DNA of 64,000 nt from NCBI RefSeq assembly GCF_000012945.1, contig NC_007510.1, forward strand, positions 806,001 to 870,000, read 5' to 3'. Made by a program: the position numbers and the translations under genes. Below, one piece after another: positions 26,280-37,852 of this stretch. The first letter of the stretch is position 1. The number at the start of each line of letters is the position of its first letter. This DNA is from Burkholderia lata. GTDB lineage: Bacteria > Pseudomonadota > Gammaproteobacteria > Burkholderiales > Burkholderiaceae. The notes under the pieces were generated by a model, which worked only from the letters and a program-made list of their open reading frames with translations, did no database searches and was not told the origin of the DNA.

Positions 26280-27278
26280 TCAGCGATTCGCGGTCACGAC
26301 GTTCTGCGGCGTGCCCGCGTGCCACGCCTCGATGTTCAACAGGGTGGTGTGCGCGATCTCGGCGAGCGCCTCGCGCGTGAAGAACGCCTGGTGCGACGTG
26401 ACGATCACGTTCGGGAACGTCAACAGGCGCGCGAGCACGTCGTCCTGCAGCGGCAGGTCGGAGTGATCCTCGAAGAAGAGCCCGCTTTCCTCTTCGTACA
26501 CGTCGAGCCCGAGATGGCCGAGCTGGCCGCTCTTGAGCGCGTCGACCAGCGCCTGCGCATCGACGAGGCCGCCGCGCCCGGTGTTGATCAGCATCGCGCC
26601 GTGTTTCATCCGCGCGAGCGTCCGTTCGTTGATCAGATGGTGCGTCGACGGCAGCAGCGGGCAGTGCAGGCTGACGATGTCGGCGTGGTGCAGCAACTCG
26701 TCCAGCGCGACATAGCGCGCGCCGAACGCGATCAGCTCGTCGTTGTACGGCGGCACCGAGTGCGCCAGCACATGCATCCCGAAGCCCATCATGATCTTCG
26801 CGAACACGCTGCCGATGATGCCGGTGCCGATCACGCCGACGGTCTTGCCGTGCAGGTCGAAGCCGAGCAGGCCGTTCAGCGAGAAATCGCCTTCGCGGGT
26901 GCGCGCGACGGCGCGCGGCAGGCGGCGGTTGAGCGCGAGGATCAGCGCGACCGCGTGCTCGGCAACCGCGTGCGGTGAATAGGCGGGCACGCGCACGACC
27001 GTGATGCCGAGCCGCTCGGCGGCGGCCAGGTCGACGTGGTTGAAGCCCGCCGAGCGCAGCGCGATCAGTCGCGTACCGCCGTCCGCCAGCCGTTCGAGCA
27101 CGGCCGCGTCGACGGTGTCGTTGACGAACGGGCAGACGACGTCATAGCCATGCGCGAGGATCGCGGTTTCCGCGTCGAGGTGCGACGGCTGGAAGTGCAG
27201 CCGATAGCCGAACTGCCGGTTGGCGGCAGCAAACGAATCGTCGTCGTACTGCCGGCTGCTGAACAGGATCACGCGCAC
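26280..27278 (-). CDS. 2-hydroxyacid dehydrogenase, D-lactate dehydrogenase type
   Basis: A 332-residue NAD-dependent D-2-hydroxyacid dehydrogenase of the LdhA/DdlA type. The N-terminus MRVILFSSRQYDDDSF is typical of fermentative D-lactate dehydrogenase. The NAD motif is VGVIGTGIIGSVFAKIM, LINTGRGGLVD provides the substrate-binding Arg context, and TSHQAFFT contains the catalytic His. It reduces pyruvate to D-lactate in the family prototype. The LysR gene immediately upstream on the same strand (30-base gap) may control it. Confidence 0.9.
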   Translation of the reverse strand: MRVILFSSRQYDDDSFAAANRQFGYRLHFQPSHLDAETAILAHGYDVVCPFVNDTVDAAVLERLADGGTRLIALRSAGFNHVDLAAAERLGITVVRVPAYSPHAVAEHAVALILALNRRLPRAVARTREGDFSLNGLLGFDLHGKTVGVIGTGIIGSVFAKIMMGFGMHVLAHSVPPYNDELIAFGARYVALDELLHHADIVSLHCPLLPSTHHLINERTLARMKHGAMLINTGRGGLVDAQALVDALKSGQLGHLGLDVYEEESGLFFEDHSDLPLQDDVLARLLTFPNVIVTSHQAFFTREALAEIAHTTLLNIEAWHAGTPQNVVTANR

Positions 27279-27308
27279 GCTGCACCTCCGAAGGCTGACG
27301 CGCGCAGT

Positions 27309-28292
27309 TTACTGCAGCCCGGTGACGATGTCGGAGCGGTCGGGCCCACGCGACGGCCGCATGAAGCCGTAGTCGGTGCGTTCGCGGGCCGGCTGCGCGC
27401 TGAAGTGATCGAGCGCGTGCTCGACGAAGCTGCGCGTGCGGGCCGGCACGTACTGGCGGTTCGGGTACACGAGCGACAGCTGCGTGTCGGGGTCGTCGAT
27501 CCGGTAGCCGGCCATCAGCCGCACGAGCGTGCCGCTGGCGAGCGCGCTGGCGACGCACGGCTCGGGCAGCACCGCGATGCCCGCGCCGGCCACCGCGGCC
27601 GCGTGGACGAGCGCGAGCTGGTTGACCGTGCAGGCCGGGCGCACCGTGACGGAATGCGCGACGCCGTCGAGGCCGACCAGTTGCCAGGCGGGCGCATGCT
27701 GGTGCGGCGCGAGCGTGACCCAGTCGTGTCCCGGCAGGTCGTCGGGCAGGCGCGGCTCGCCGCGTCGCTCGAGATAGGCCGGTGCCGCGACCGCGACGAA
27801 CGGGTTCGGTGCGAGCGCGTGGCCGATCAGCGTCGGGTTGCCGTCGAGCCGGGTGCCCGTGACGATGCCGACGTCGTAACCCGAATCGAGCACGTCGAGC
27901 GGCCCCTCGGCGACGGTCAGCTGCACGCGCAACTCCGGGTAGCGGTGCCGGAAGCTGCTGACGAGCGGTGTCAGCGCGAGCGGCGACAGCAGGCCCGACG
28001 CGACGACGCGCAGCGTACCGGCCGGTTCGCGCACGGCATGCGCGACGGACGATTCGAGGTGATCGAATTCCTCGAGCAGCGCCCGGCACCCGTCGAGGTA
28101 GCGCACGCCGGCCTCGGTGAGCGACAGGTTCCGCGTGGTGCGGTGGATCAGCCGGGTGTTCAGGTGGCCCTCGAGCATCGCGATCGAACGCGTGACGAGT
28201 GCATTGGACACGCCGAGATGGTGCGCCGCGCGCCGGAAGCTCTGCTGCTCGGCGACGCAGACGAATACACGCATGGTCTGAATCTGGTTCAT
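27309..28292 (-). CDS. LysR-family transcriptional regulator
   Basis: A 327-residue LysR-type regulator with the N-terminal helix-turn-helix (FVCVAEQQSFRRAAHHLGVSNALVTRSIAMLE, about residues 10–41). A standard substrate-binding domain begins around residue 90. The RNLSLTEAG segment is typical of the family. It is followed by the D-lactate dehydrogenase gene in the same direction, so the two may form one unit; the effector is unknown. Confidence 0.88.
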   Translation of the reverse strand: MNQIQTMRVFVCVAEQQSFRRAAHHLGVSNALVTRSIAMLEGHLNTRLIHRTTRNLSLTEAGVRYLDGCRALLEEFDHLESSVAHAVREPAGTLRVVASGLLSPLALTPLVSSFRHRYPELRVQLTVAEGPLDVLDSGYDVGIVTGTRLDGNPTLIGHALAPNPFVAVAAPAYLERRGEPRLPDDLPGHDWVTLAPHQHAPAWQLVGLDGVAHSVTVRPACTVNQLALVHAAAVAGAGIAVLPEPCVASALASGTLVRLMAGYRIDDPDTQLSLVYPNRQYVPARTRSFVEHALDHFSAQPARERTDYGFMRPSRGPDRSDIVTGLQ

Positions 28293-29051
28293 GGCTTGCG
28301 TATTTCTGGCCCGGTTGATTGATTATGGTTGTGGTTTTAAGCCGCGCAACCTCGAAAGCGCATCGCACGGCCCCCAGTTTTTACATCGTATCGAAAAATC
28401 GCTTTTTTCGATTCCGCAGACGATTGTTCAATACAGAAGCGATATCCGTCAACCTGAGAAAAGGGGCGGGTTGCGGAAAATCTAAATCGGGAGTAACGCG
28501 TTAAACGTTGTGCATGTCTAGCATGCCTGCCGTTCAAAGGCGGAACGGTATTCCGTCAGGTATGGATTGGCTGAATATTTCTTATGTTAATCAATAACTT
28601 GTGAACTATTCTGGCAGGCTTGTTTTGGTATTGAAGGGAAGCGTACCCCAATACATGCCGAAATAATGGATGTTTTCTGGGCGGTGCGAAGGTTTTGCGT
28701 ATCGGATTCCGCTTGGCGATTTTTAGCACGGATCAAGCCTATTTCGTTCGATACAGAAGTCGCGCTGAAGCGGCGATGTCGGCGAATCGCGGGGTTATTG
28801 ACGAAGTAAATCGTGCGCTTGACGCACGAGTGGAACCGTTTCACCACCTGGATGGCAATCCTTTTTCAATCCGGATGACTGGCGTGCGGGCCGCGCAAGG
28901 CCGGCTGGCCCGGTCCGGCGACCGGGCCACCGTCGCGCTGTCCGGTCGCGCGTGCCTCTTGCGCGAGGCGGCGGAACGCGGAATGATCGATCAGTTCGCC
29001 ATGCAGCGCGGCGGGCGTCCGTGCACTTCCTTTCCTCACCTTTTACCAGCC
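28293..29051. other. Long AT-rich gap between the LysR gene and the aminotransferase gene
   Basis: A 759-base non-coding stretch, visibly richer in A and T from about 28310 to 28860 than the rest of the window, with a GC-rich end. It contains a perfect palindrome taacgcgtta (28494–28503). An 86-codon open frame on the minus strand (28587–28847) has no recognisable motif. The aminotransferase frame stays open back to 28695 without family-like sequence. Confidence 0.6.
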
Positions 29052-30263
29052 ATGTCCATCGATTACTCGCCGATTCCCTGTCCCGTCGTCGTGCCGCTCG
29101 ACGCGATCCTGCCCGAAGAACCGCTGCTGATGATGGGGGCCGGCCCGGTTCCGATCCCGGCCGCCGTCGCGAAGGCGAACACGGTCGTGATCAACCACCT
29201 CGGCGCGACGATGGCGAAGATCATCGAGCAGGTGAAGGAGATGGCGCGCTACGTGTTCCAGACCCGCACGAAGTGGGTGCTCGGCGTCGCGGGCCCCGGT
29301 TCGGCCGCGATGGAAATGGCGATCTCGAACCTCGCATGGCGCGGGACGCGCGTGCTGTCGATCCGCAACGGCTTCTTCAGCGCGCGGATGGCCGAGATGG
29401 CCACGCGTGTCGGCGCCGACGTCGCGATGCTCGAAGTGGCCGACCGTGCGGTCGCCAGCCTCGACGAGATCGCGGACGCGATCGCGCGCGAGCGCCCCGA
29501 GATCGTCACGATCGTGCAGGGCGAGACGTCGAACACCGTATGGAACCGCGACCTGCGCGACATCGCGGCGCTCGCGAAGGCGGCCGGCGCGTTGGTCGTG
29601 GTCGACGCGGTGTGCACGCTGTCGACGATGCCGCTCGAGATGGATGCGTGGGGCATCGACGCGGTGATCACCGGCGGCCAGAAGGGGCTGTCGTCGATTC
29701 CGGGCGTATCGCTGATCGCGTTCTCCGACGCCGCGTGGAACCGCATGAAACAGCGTCCCGAGCCGAACGCGCACTGGTGCCTCGACATGGCGCTCGCGGA
29801 GAACTTCTGGCACAACGCGGGCTATCACTACACGGCACCCGTGTCGGGCGTGCTCGCGCTGCACGAAGCGCTGCGGCTCGTCTGCGCGGAAACGCTCGAA
29901 AGCCGCTTCGCGCGCCACCTGCGCTGCTCGCTCGCGCTGCAGGCGGGCGTCGAGTCGATGGGGCTCAAGCTCTATGCGCCGAAGGACTGCCGGCTCAATT
30001 CAGTGGTCGGGATCGAGACGCCGGAAGGGCTCACGCCGGGGATGGTCTGCGGCCATATCTCGAAGCAGTACCAGGTCGAGATTTCGGGCTCGTTCGGCTT
30101 GCCGATCGTACGGATCGGGCAGATGGGTGAGCAGTGTCGTGAGCACAACCTGTTCCGCACGCTGCATGCGTTCGGCCGCACGATGGTCGACCTGAAGGTG
30201 CCGGTCGACCTGCCGGCCGGCGTCGCGGCGCTCGAACAGGAACTGTCGCGGCGCGGCGCGTAA
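29052..30263 (+). CDS. Class V aminotransferase (alanine/ureidoglycine–glyoxylate type)
   Basis: A 403-residue pyridoxal-phosphate enzyme of aminotransferase class V, close to alanine–glyoxylate and PucG-like ureidoglycine–glyoxylate aminotransferases. The cofactor lysine lies in ITGGQKGLSSIPGVSLIAFS. LGVAGPGSAAMEMAISNL and VVDAVCTLSTMPLEMD match the fold. The C-terminal HISKQYQVEISGSFG region resembles the substrate-binding region. The substrate is not decided by sequence; a purine-catabolism role is possible given xdhAB 4 kb downstream, but they are not linked. Start 29052 lacks a good ribosome-binding site, so the N-terminus is moderately uncertain. Confidence 0.82.
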   Translation: MSIDYSPIPCPVVVPLDAILPEEPLLMMGAGPVPIPAAVAKANTVVINHLGATMAKIIEQVKEMARYVFQTRTKWVLGVAGPGSAAMEMAISNLAWRGTRVLSIRNGFFSARMAEMATRVGADVAMLEVADRAVASLDEIADAIARERPEIVTIVQGETSNTVWNRDLRDIAALAKAAGALVVVDAVCTLSTMPLEMDAWGIDAVITGGQKGLSSIPGVSLIAFSDAAWNRMKQRPEPNAHWCLDMALAENFWHNAGYHYTAPVSGVLALHEALRLVCAETLESRFARHLRCSLALQAGVESMGLKLYAPKDCRLNSVVGIETPEGLTPGMVCGHISKQYQVEISGSFGLPIVRIGQMGEQCREHNLFRTLHAFGRTMVDLKVPVDLPAGVAALEQELSRRGA

Positions 30264-30290
30264 GCGGGAAAACGAGGAAAGGGGCCGCGC

Positions 30291-31226
30291 TCAGCGGCCT
30301 TGCATTGCGCGCCGGTACGTATTCGGCGTGGTGCCGTGCGCGTCGCGGAAGCGATGGCTGAAATGGCCGGCGTTCGCGTAGCCGCAGTCGGCCGCGATCT
30401 GCGCGAGCGGCAGCGCCGTCGTGCGCAGCAGCTCGCGTGCCCGCGCCAGCCGTTGCTCGGCCACCCATGCGTGCGGCGCACGGCCGAACGACAGCCGGAA
30501 CATCCGCGAGAAGTGGTACTCGGACAGCGCGGCCACGTCGGCGAGTTCGCCGAGCGTCAGCGGTTGCGTCAGGTACGTGTCGATGTAGTCGCGCACGCGG
30601 CGGCGCACGGCCGGTGCGAGTCCGCCGCGGAACGACGTGTCGGTGCGGGTCGTGCTCTGCCCGCGCAGCAGCAGGCTCAGCACCTCGTGCGCGGTCTCGT
30701 TCACGCGCAGCCGTTCGTCGGCATCGTCCCAGCCGTCCAGCGCGAGCGAGCGCAGCAGCGCGGCGACGCGCGCATCCTCGAAATAGGTGCGGTCGGCGAG
30801 CTTCAGCTCGCGCGGCTCGCGGTCGAGTTCGCGGATCGCGCGCTGCGTGAAGTGTTCGGGCAGGAAATACAGGTGGATGAAGTGCATCTCGCCGCGCACC
30901 CACCAGCGCGATTCATGGTCGCCCGGCAGCGCGCACAGCAGGCTCGGCGCGCCGTAGCGCGGCACGCGCTGGCGTTCGGTCCGGTAGCCGCCGTCGAGGT
31001 AGCACGACAGCGTGTGGTGCCCCGGCTGCTCGTAGACCGTCTCGCTTTCGTCGGTGATCCGCGTCCATTCGGCGATCGCCAGATGGTCGCCGAGCCACGC
31101 GAAGCGTTCGAGCGTCGCGTTCGCGTCCGCGAGCGTGCGGCAGACCGACTGCAGGCCGAACGGCAGATCGCCGTCAGTCAGGGCGGCGGGGTGGTCGACG
31201 GGGGGCGCGGAGAGGGAGAGGCTCAT
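30291..31226 (-). CDS. AraC-family transcriptional regulator
   Basis: A 311-residue regulator with an N-terminal cupin-like sensing domain (about residues 30–180) and a C-terminal AraC double helix-turn-helix (about 208–305). The HTH region includes LGELADVAALSEYHFSRMFRLSFG and LAQIAADCGYANAGHFSHRFRDAHGTTPNTYR, the family signature. Start 31226 is chosen by family length. It diverges from the EamA transporter gene (135 bases), which it probably controls. Confidence 0.88.
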   Translation of the reverse strand: MSLSLSAPPVDHPAALTDGDLPFGLQSVCRTLADANATLERFAWLGDHLAIAEWTRITDESETVYEQPGHHTLSCYLDGGYRTERQRVPRYGAPSLLCALPGDHESRWWVRGEMHFIHLYFLPEHFTQRAIRELDREPRELKLADRTYFEDARVAALLRSLALDGWDDADERLRVNETAHEVLSLLLRGQSTTRTDTSFRGGLAPAVRRRVRDYIDTYLTQPLTLGELADVAALSEYHFSRMFRLSFGRAPHAWVAEQRLARARELLRTTALPLAQIAADCGYANAGHFSHRFRDAHGTTPNTYRRAMQGR

Positions 31227-31361
31227 GATGGGCCGAGTATAAGCGGGCGCGCGGCGCCGCGTGCGGCAGCCCGAAAAAGACCGCAATTCCGGACAATCGG
31301 CGCGCGCCGGGCGGGGGCATAGTCGGGATCCGTTTCACCTGCTTTTTGGATCGTTGCCGCC

Positions 31362-32252
31362 ATGAACCTGTCGCTTTATTTCGTCACCGTGCTGATCTGG
31401 GGTACCACCTGGATCGCGATCAAGTGGCAGCTCGGCTCCGTGCCGCCGCCCGTGTCGATCGCATGGCGCTTCTGGCTCGCGGCCGCCGTGCTGTTCGCGC
31501 TGCTGCGCGTGATGCGCCGGCCGGTGCGCCCGCCGCGCGAAGCGTGGCGCTTTCTCCTGGCGCAGGGCTTCGCGCTGTTCTGCCTGAACTTCCTGTGCTT
31601 CTACTATTCGGAACAGGTCGTGCCGAGCGGCCTCGTCGCGGTGATCTTCTCGACCGCGCCGCTGCTGAACTCGATCAACGGCCGGCTGTTCATGGGCCGT
31701 CCGCTGCGGCCGTCGGCGATCGCCGGTGCGCTGCTCGGGCTGGCCGGTATCGCGTGCCTGTTCTGGCAGCAGATGGCCGGCCATCTCGACGACCATGCGA
31801 CGTGGGTGGGGCTCGCGATCGCGTTTGCGGGCACGATGTGCTTCTCGATCGGCAACCTGTTGTCGAGCCGGATGCAGTCGATGGGGCTGCACCCGCTCGT
31901 GACCAACGGCTGGGCGATGCTGATCGGCGCGGCGATCCTGACCGTCGGCAGCGTGGTGGCCGGATTGCCGTTCACGCTCGACACGAGCCCGCGCTATCTC
32001 GGCGCGCTCGTCTACCTGGCCGTGCCCGGCTCGGTGATCGGCTTTACCGCGTATCTGACCCTCGTCGGCCGGATCGGGCCGGAGCGTGCCGCGTACTGCA
32101 CGGTGCTGTTCCCGATCGTCGCGCTGGCCGTGTCGACGGTGTTCGAGGGCTACCAGTGGTCGCCGCTCGCGGTGGTCGGGCTGCTGCTGGTGGTGGCCGG
32201 CAACCTGGTCGCGTTCGACCTGACGCGTAGGTTGTTTCTCCGGGCCGCCTGA
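31362..32252 (+). CDS. EamA/DMT-family transporter
   Basis: A 296-residue, ten-span permease of the drug/metabolite transporter superfamily with two EamA repeats (about residues 1–140 and 150–290). The first begins LYFVTVLIWGTTWIAIKWQLG. The characteristic YYSEQVVPSGLVAVIFSTAPLLNSI and YLTLVGRIGPERAAYCTVLFPIVAL segments occur in each half. Such proteins export amino acids or metabolites; the cargo here is unknown. A divergent AraC regulator adjoins. Confidence 0.88.
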   Translation: MNLSLYFVTVLIWGTTWIAIKWQLGSVPPPVSIAWRFWLAAAVLFALLRVMRRPVRPPREAWRFLLAQGFALFCLNFLCFYYSEQVVPSGLVAVIFSTAPLLNSINGRLFMGRPLRPSAIAGALLGLAGIACLFWQQMAGHLDDHATWVGLAIAFAGTMCFSIGNLLSSRMQSMGLHPLVTNGWAMLIGAAILTVGSVVAGLPFTLDTSPRYLGALVYLAVPGSVIGFTAYLTLVGRIGPERAAYCTVLFPIVALAVSTVFEGYQWSPLAVVGLLLVVAGNLVAFDLTRRLFLRAA

Positions 32253-32287
32253 CCGGCTTGCCCGCCGCACCGGCCCCGTCCGGATAC

Positions 32288-32316
32288 AAAAACGCCCGCG
32301 CGATGCGGGCGTTTTT
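32288..32316. terminator. Bidirectional terminator between EamA and MFS genes
   Basis: A perfect 12-bp stem including A/T ends: aaaaacgcccgc (32288–32299) pairs with gcgggcgttttt (32305–32316), loop gcgat. It serves the EamA gene and the convergent MFS gene. Confidence 0.9.
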
Positions 32317-32374
32317 CATTTGGCGGCCGGCTGCGTGATATCCGCGACCGGCCTCCTTGCAACGAACGGCGCGA

Positions 32375-33589
32375 TCAGGCCGCCGCGCCGCTTCCCTCGA
32401 CCCGCGCCTGCCGCTGATACAGCACCATCGACAGCGCGACGCCCGCGGCAGCCGCCACCGCCGCGAACAGGAACACCTGCGGATAGCCGAACGCGCCCGC
32501 GACATAGCCGGCAAGCGGGCCCGTGATGCCGAGCGACAGGTCGAGGAACACCGAGTACGCGGACAGCGCCGCGCCACGGCTCGCGGGCGGCACGAGCGCG
32601 ACGGCCTCGACGCCGAGCGCCGGGAAGATCAGTGCGAAGCCGAAGCCGGTCAGCGCGGCGCCGATCAGCGCGACGTGCGGCACGGGCGCGAGCCACAGCA
32701 GCACGAGGCCCGAGCATTCGAATGCGAACGACACGATCGCGACGCGGAAGCCGCCGTAGGTCTTGATCGTGTTCGCGAACAGCAGGCGCGCACCGATGAA
32801 CAGCGTACCGAACACGGTCAGCGACAGTGCGGCGTTCGGCCAGTGGCGCGCCGCGTAGTACAGCGTGACGAAGGTTGCGATCGAGCCGAAGCCGGCCGAG
32901 CCGAGCGCGAGGCCGAGGCCGTGCGGCAGCACGCGCGTGAACACGCTCGCGTACGACATCCGCTCGCCGTGCACGAGCGGCACGGAGGCGATCAGCCGCG
33001 CGAGGTAGAAGCCGGTTGCGGCCAGCGCGATCACGATCACGCCGATCAGCGCCGGATTCAGCGTATGCGCGATCGCGACGCCGACCGGCGCGCCGAGCGC
33101 GAGCGCGCCGTAGGTCGCGATACCGTTCCACGAGATCACCTTCGCGTTGTGTGTGACGCCGACCCGGCCGATGCCCCACAGGATCGCACCGGTGCCGCAC
33201 AGGCTTTCGCCGACGCCGAGCACGAGCCGGCTCGCGACCAGCAGCACGAGGCTCGCGACCGGCCAGTGCGCGAGCAGCAGCGCGACGAGCAGCAGCACGC
33301 CCGACACGCCGCAACCGACCAGCCCGCGCAGTACCGTCTGCTTCGGGCCGAGCGTATCGGCCAGGCGCCCGGCGAGCGGCCGCGACGCGAGCGTCGCGAA
33401 ATACTGGACGCTGATCGCGCCGCCCGCGACGATCGCGGAAAAGCCGAGGTCGTCATGGACGAAGCCCGGCAGCACCGCGAGCGGCAGGCCGATGGTCAGG
33501 TAGCAGATGAACGTGAAGCAGACGACGGACACGATTTGCAGCGTGACCGCGAACCCGCTGCGCGGCGGTGTGGCGGAATCGGTTGACAT
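32375..33589 (-). CDS. MFS transporter, YhhS/YfcJ-like
   Basis: A 404-residue, twelve-span permease of the YhhS/YfcJ group. Evidence is the N-terminal [31 protein letters not shown], the loop [17 protein letters not shown] between spans 2 and 3, and [20 protein letters not shown]. Escherichia coli homologues are weak arabinose or drug exporters; the substrate here is unknown. It is convergent with the EamA gene and divergent from the xanthine dehydrogenase operon. Confidence 0.84.
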   Translation of the reverse strand: MSTDSATPPRSGFAVTLQIVSVVCFTFICYLTIGLPLAVLPGFVHDDLGFSAIVAGGAISVQYFATLASRPLAGRLADTLGPKQTVLRGLVGCGVSGVLLLVALLLAHWPVASLVLLVASRLVLGVGESLCGTGAILWGIGRVGVTHNAKVISWNGIATYGALALGAPVGVAIAHTLNPALIGVIVIALAATGFYLARLIASVPLVHGERMSYASVFTRVLPHGLGLALGSAGFGSIATFVTLYYAARHWPNAALSLTVFGTLFIGARLLFANTIKTYGGFRVAIVSFAFECSGLVLLWLAPVPHVALIGAALTGFGFALIFPALGVEAVALVPPASRGAALSAYSVFLDLSLGITGPLAGYVAGAFGYPQVFLFAAVAAAAGVALSMVLYQRQARVEGSGAAA

Positions 33590-33927
33590 GGGGTCGGAAC
33601 GAATGAACGAAACGGACGGAGGACGGCGAAAAAGGGAATCGGGATTTTCCCATGGAACCGGTTTTCACGCAGGTACCATTTAGTTAATCGCGACCTGTTT
33701 TTGACGATGGCGGACGGTTGCGGGGGCGCAGGGAAGGGGCGGGGAGCGCCGTGTGGAAAGGCCGCCGGGCGGCCGCGGCGCTCATATCGCGGCAGTTATA
33801 TGGGCCCCATGCGTGATGGGCTATGGGTTGCGGAATTTGATGGTGATAGCGTGCAAACTGTCAGAAAAACGTCGGTCGAGCGCACTGCGCGGGCCGCCTT
33901 GCCCCCCATTTGAAGAACCATCGAGAC
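33590..33927. other. Promoter region of the xanthine dehydrogenase operon
   Basis: A 338-base divergent gap between the MFS gene and xdhA. Two AT-rich patches are seen, near 33670–33710 and 33828–33870, either of which could hold the xdhA promoter. A TTG at 33910 lies in frame with xdhA. No ORF or clear operator was found. Confidence 0.5.
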
Positions 33928-35478
<1,551 letters not shown>

Positions 35479-35496
35479 AGACGGAGAACACCGAAC

Positions 35497-37851
35497 ATGA
35501 ACCAGCAAGCAGAACCGTTCCTGAGCACCCTCGACCCGCAAGCCGACGCGGCGCAGGTCCACGTATCGCGCGCGCACGAATCCGCGCACCTGCACGTCAG
35601 CGGGCGTGCCACCTACACCGACGACATCCCGGTCGTCGCGGGCACGCTGCACGCGGCGCTCGGCCTGTCGGCGAAGCCGCACGCGAAGATCGTGTCGATG
35701 AACTTCGACGCGGTGCGCGCGACGCCGGGCGTGGTCGCCGTGTTCACGGCCGACGACATCCCGGGCGTCAACGATTGCGGCCCGATCATCCACGACGACC
35801 CGGTGCTCGCGAAGGGCATCGTGCAGTTCGTCGGCCAGCCGATGTTCATCGTCGTCGCGACGTCGCATGAAACCGCGCGGCTCGCCGCGCGCCGTGCGCA
35901 GGTCGACTACGAGGAGCTGCCGGCGATCCTCACCGCGCAGGAAGCGCGCGCGGCCGAAACCTACGTGATCCCGCCGCTGAAGCTCGCGCGCGGCGATGCG
36001 GCCGCGCGGCTCGCCGTCGCGCCGCACCGCGAGTCGGGCGAAATGCTGCTCGGCGGCCAGGAGCAGTTCTACCTCGAAGGGCAGATCGCGTACGCCGTGC
36101 CGAAGGACGACGACGGGATGCACGTGTACTGCTCGACGCAGCACCCGAGCGAGATGCAGCACCTCGTCGCGCACGTGCTCGGCGTCGCGTCGCACAACGT
36201 GCTCGTCGAATGCCGCCGGATGGGCGGCGGGTTCGGCGGCAAGGAATCGCAGTCGGGCCTGTTCGCCTGCTGCGCGGCGCTCGCGGCGTGGAAGCTGCTG
36301 TGCCCGGTGAAGCTGCGTCCGGACCGCGACGACGACATGATGATCACCGGCAAGCGGCACGACTTCCATTACCGCTTCGACGTCGGCTACGACGACGACG
36401 GCCGCATCGACGGCGTGGCGCTCGACATGACGTCGCGCTGCGGCTTCTCGGCCGACCTGTCGGGCCCGGTGATGACGCGCGCGGTGTGCCACTTCGACAA
36501 CGCGTACTGGCTGGGCGACGTCGATATCGCCGGCTACTGCGGCAAGACCAACACGCAGTCGAACACCGCGTTCCGCGGCTTCGGCGGCCCGCAGGGTGCG
36601 TTCGCGATCGAGTACATCCTCGACGACGTCGCGCGTTCGCTCGATCGCGATCCGCTCGATGTCCGTTACGCGAACCTGTACGGCAAGACCGAACGCAACG
36701 TCACGCCGTACGGGCAGACGGTCGAGGACAACGTGCTGCAGGAGCTGCTCGGCGAACTCGAAACGACGAGCGACTACCGCGCGCGGCGTGCGGGCGTGCG
36801 CGAATTCAACGCACGCAACACGGTGCTGAAGAAGGGCATCGCGATCACGCCGGTGAAGTTCGGCATTGCGTTCAACGTCACGCACTTCAACCAGGCCGGC
36901 GCGCTGGTGCACATCTACACTGACGGCTCGGTGCTCGTGAACCACGGCGGCACGGAGATGGGGCAGGGGCTCAACACGAAGGTCGCGCAGGTCGTCGCGC
37001 ACGAGCTCGGCATCCGCTTCGGCCGGATCCGCGTGACGGCGACCGACACCAGCAAGGTTGCGAACACGTCCGCGACGGCGGCGTCGACGGGCTCGGACCT
37101 GAACGGCAAGGCCGCGCAGGATGCGGCGCGCCAGTTGCGCGAGCGGCTCGCGGTGTTCGCGGCGAAGCAGTTCGGCGACGGCAAGGTCGATGCGGCCGAC
37201 GTGAAGTTCGGCAACGACTTCGTGTGGGTCGGCGGCGCGAGCGTGCCGTTCGGCGAAGTGATCTCGAAGGCGTACCTCGCGCGCGTGCAGCTGTGGTCCG
37301 ACGGCTTCTACGCGACGCCGAAGCTGTACTGGGATCAGTCGAAGCTGCAAGGCCGGCCGTTCTACTACTACTCGTACGGCGCGGCCGTGTCGGAAGTCGT
37401 GATCGACACGCTGACGGGCGAGATGCGCACGCTGCGTGTCGATGCGCTGCACGACGTGGGCGCATCACTGAACCCGGCGCTCGACGTCGGCCAGGTCGAA
37501 GGCGCGTTCATCCAGGGGATGGGCTGGCTCACGACCGAGGAGCTGTGGTGGAACAAGGGCGGCAAGCTGATGACGCATGCGCCGTCCACGTACAAGATCC
37601 CGACGGTGAACGACACGCCGCCGGAATTCAACGTGCTGCTGTTCAAGAACCGCAACGTCGAGGACAGCATCCACCGTTCGAAGGCCGTCGGCGAGCCGCC
37701 GCTGCTGCTGCCGTTCTCGGTGTTCTTCGCGGTGCGCGATGCCGTGGCTGCGGTCGGCGACTACAAGGTGAACCCGCCGCTCGACGCGCCGGCTACCGGC
37801 GAGTCGATCCTGCGTGCGGTCAGCGCGGTGCGTGCGGCGAAGGCAGGCTGA
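35497..37851 (+). CDS. xdhB: Xanthine dehydrogenase, molybdopterin-binding subunit
   Basis: The catalytic 784-residue large subunit, with molybdenum cofactor. The N-terminal aldehyde-oxidase hammerhead (about residues 25–135) contains SGRATYTDDIPVVAGTLHAALG. The molybdopterin-binding region has GGQEQFYLEGQ, RRMGGGFGGKESQS, FRGFGGPQGAFAIE and GGTEMGQGLNTKVAQV. The C-terminal VGEPPLLLPFSVFFAVRDAV carries the active-site Glu region (GEPP). It is complete and normal in length, although its accessory gene just downstream is truncated. Confidence 0.96.
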   Translation: MNQQAEPFLSTLDPQADAAQVHVSRAHESAHLHVSGRATYTDDIPVVAGTLHAALGLSAKPHAKIVSMNFDAVRATPGVVAVFTADDIPGVNDCGPIIHDDPVLAKGIVQFVGQPMFIVVATSHETARLAARRAQVDYEELPAILTAQEARAAETYVIPPLKLARGDAAARLAVAPHRESGEMLLGGQEQFYLEGQIAYAVPKDDDGMHVYCSTQHPSEMQHLVAHVLGVASHNVLVECRRMGGGFGGKESQSGLFACCAALAAWKLLCPVKLRPDRDDDMMITGKRHDFHYRFDVGYDDDGRIDGVALDMTSRCGFSADLSGPVMTRAVCHFDNAYWLGDVDIAGYCGKTNTQSNTAFRGFGGPQGAFAIEYILDDVARSLDRDPLDVRYANLYGKTERNVTPYGQTVEDNVLQELLGELETTSDYRARRAGVREFNARNTVLKKGIAITPVKFGIAFNVTHFNQAGALVHIYTDGSVLVNHGGTEMGQGLNTKVAQVVAHELGIRFGRIRVTATDTSKVANTSATAASTGSDLNGKAAQDAARQLRERLAVFAAKQFGDGKVDAADVKFGNDFVWVGGASVPFGEVISKAYLARVQLWSDGFYATPKLYWDQSKLQGRPFYYYSYGAAVSEVVIDTLTGEMRTLRVDALHDVGASLNPALDVGQVEGAFIQGMGWLTTEELWWNKGGKLMTHAPSTYKIPTVNDTPPEFNVLLFKNRNVEDSIHRSKAVGEPPLLLPFSVFFAVRDAVAAVGDYKVNPPLDAPATGESILRAVSAVRAAKAG

Positions 37852-37852
37852 G

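Noticed and set aside
28587..28847. An 86-codon open frame on the minus strand in the long AT-rich gap
   Set aside because: No motif, no good ribosome-binding site and no neighbour logic. I cannot support it as a gene.
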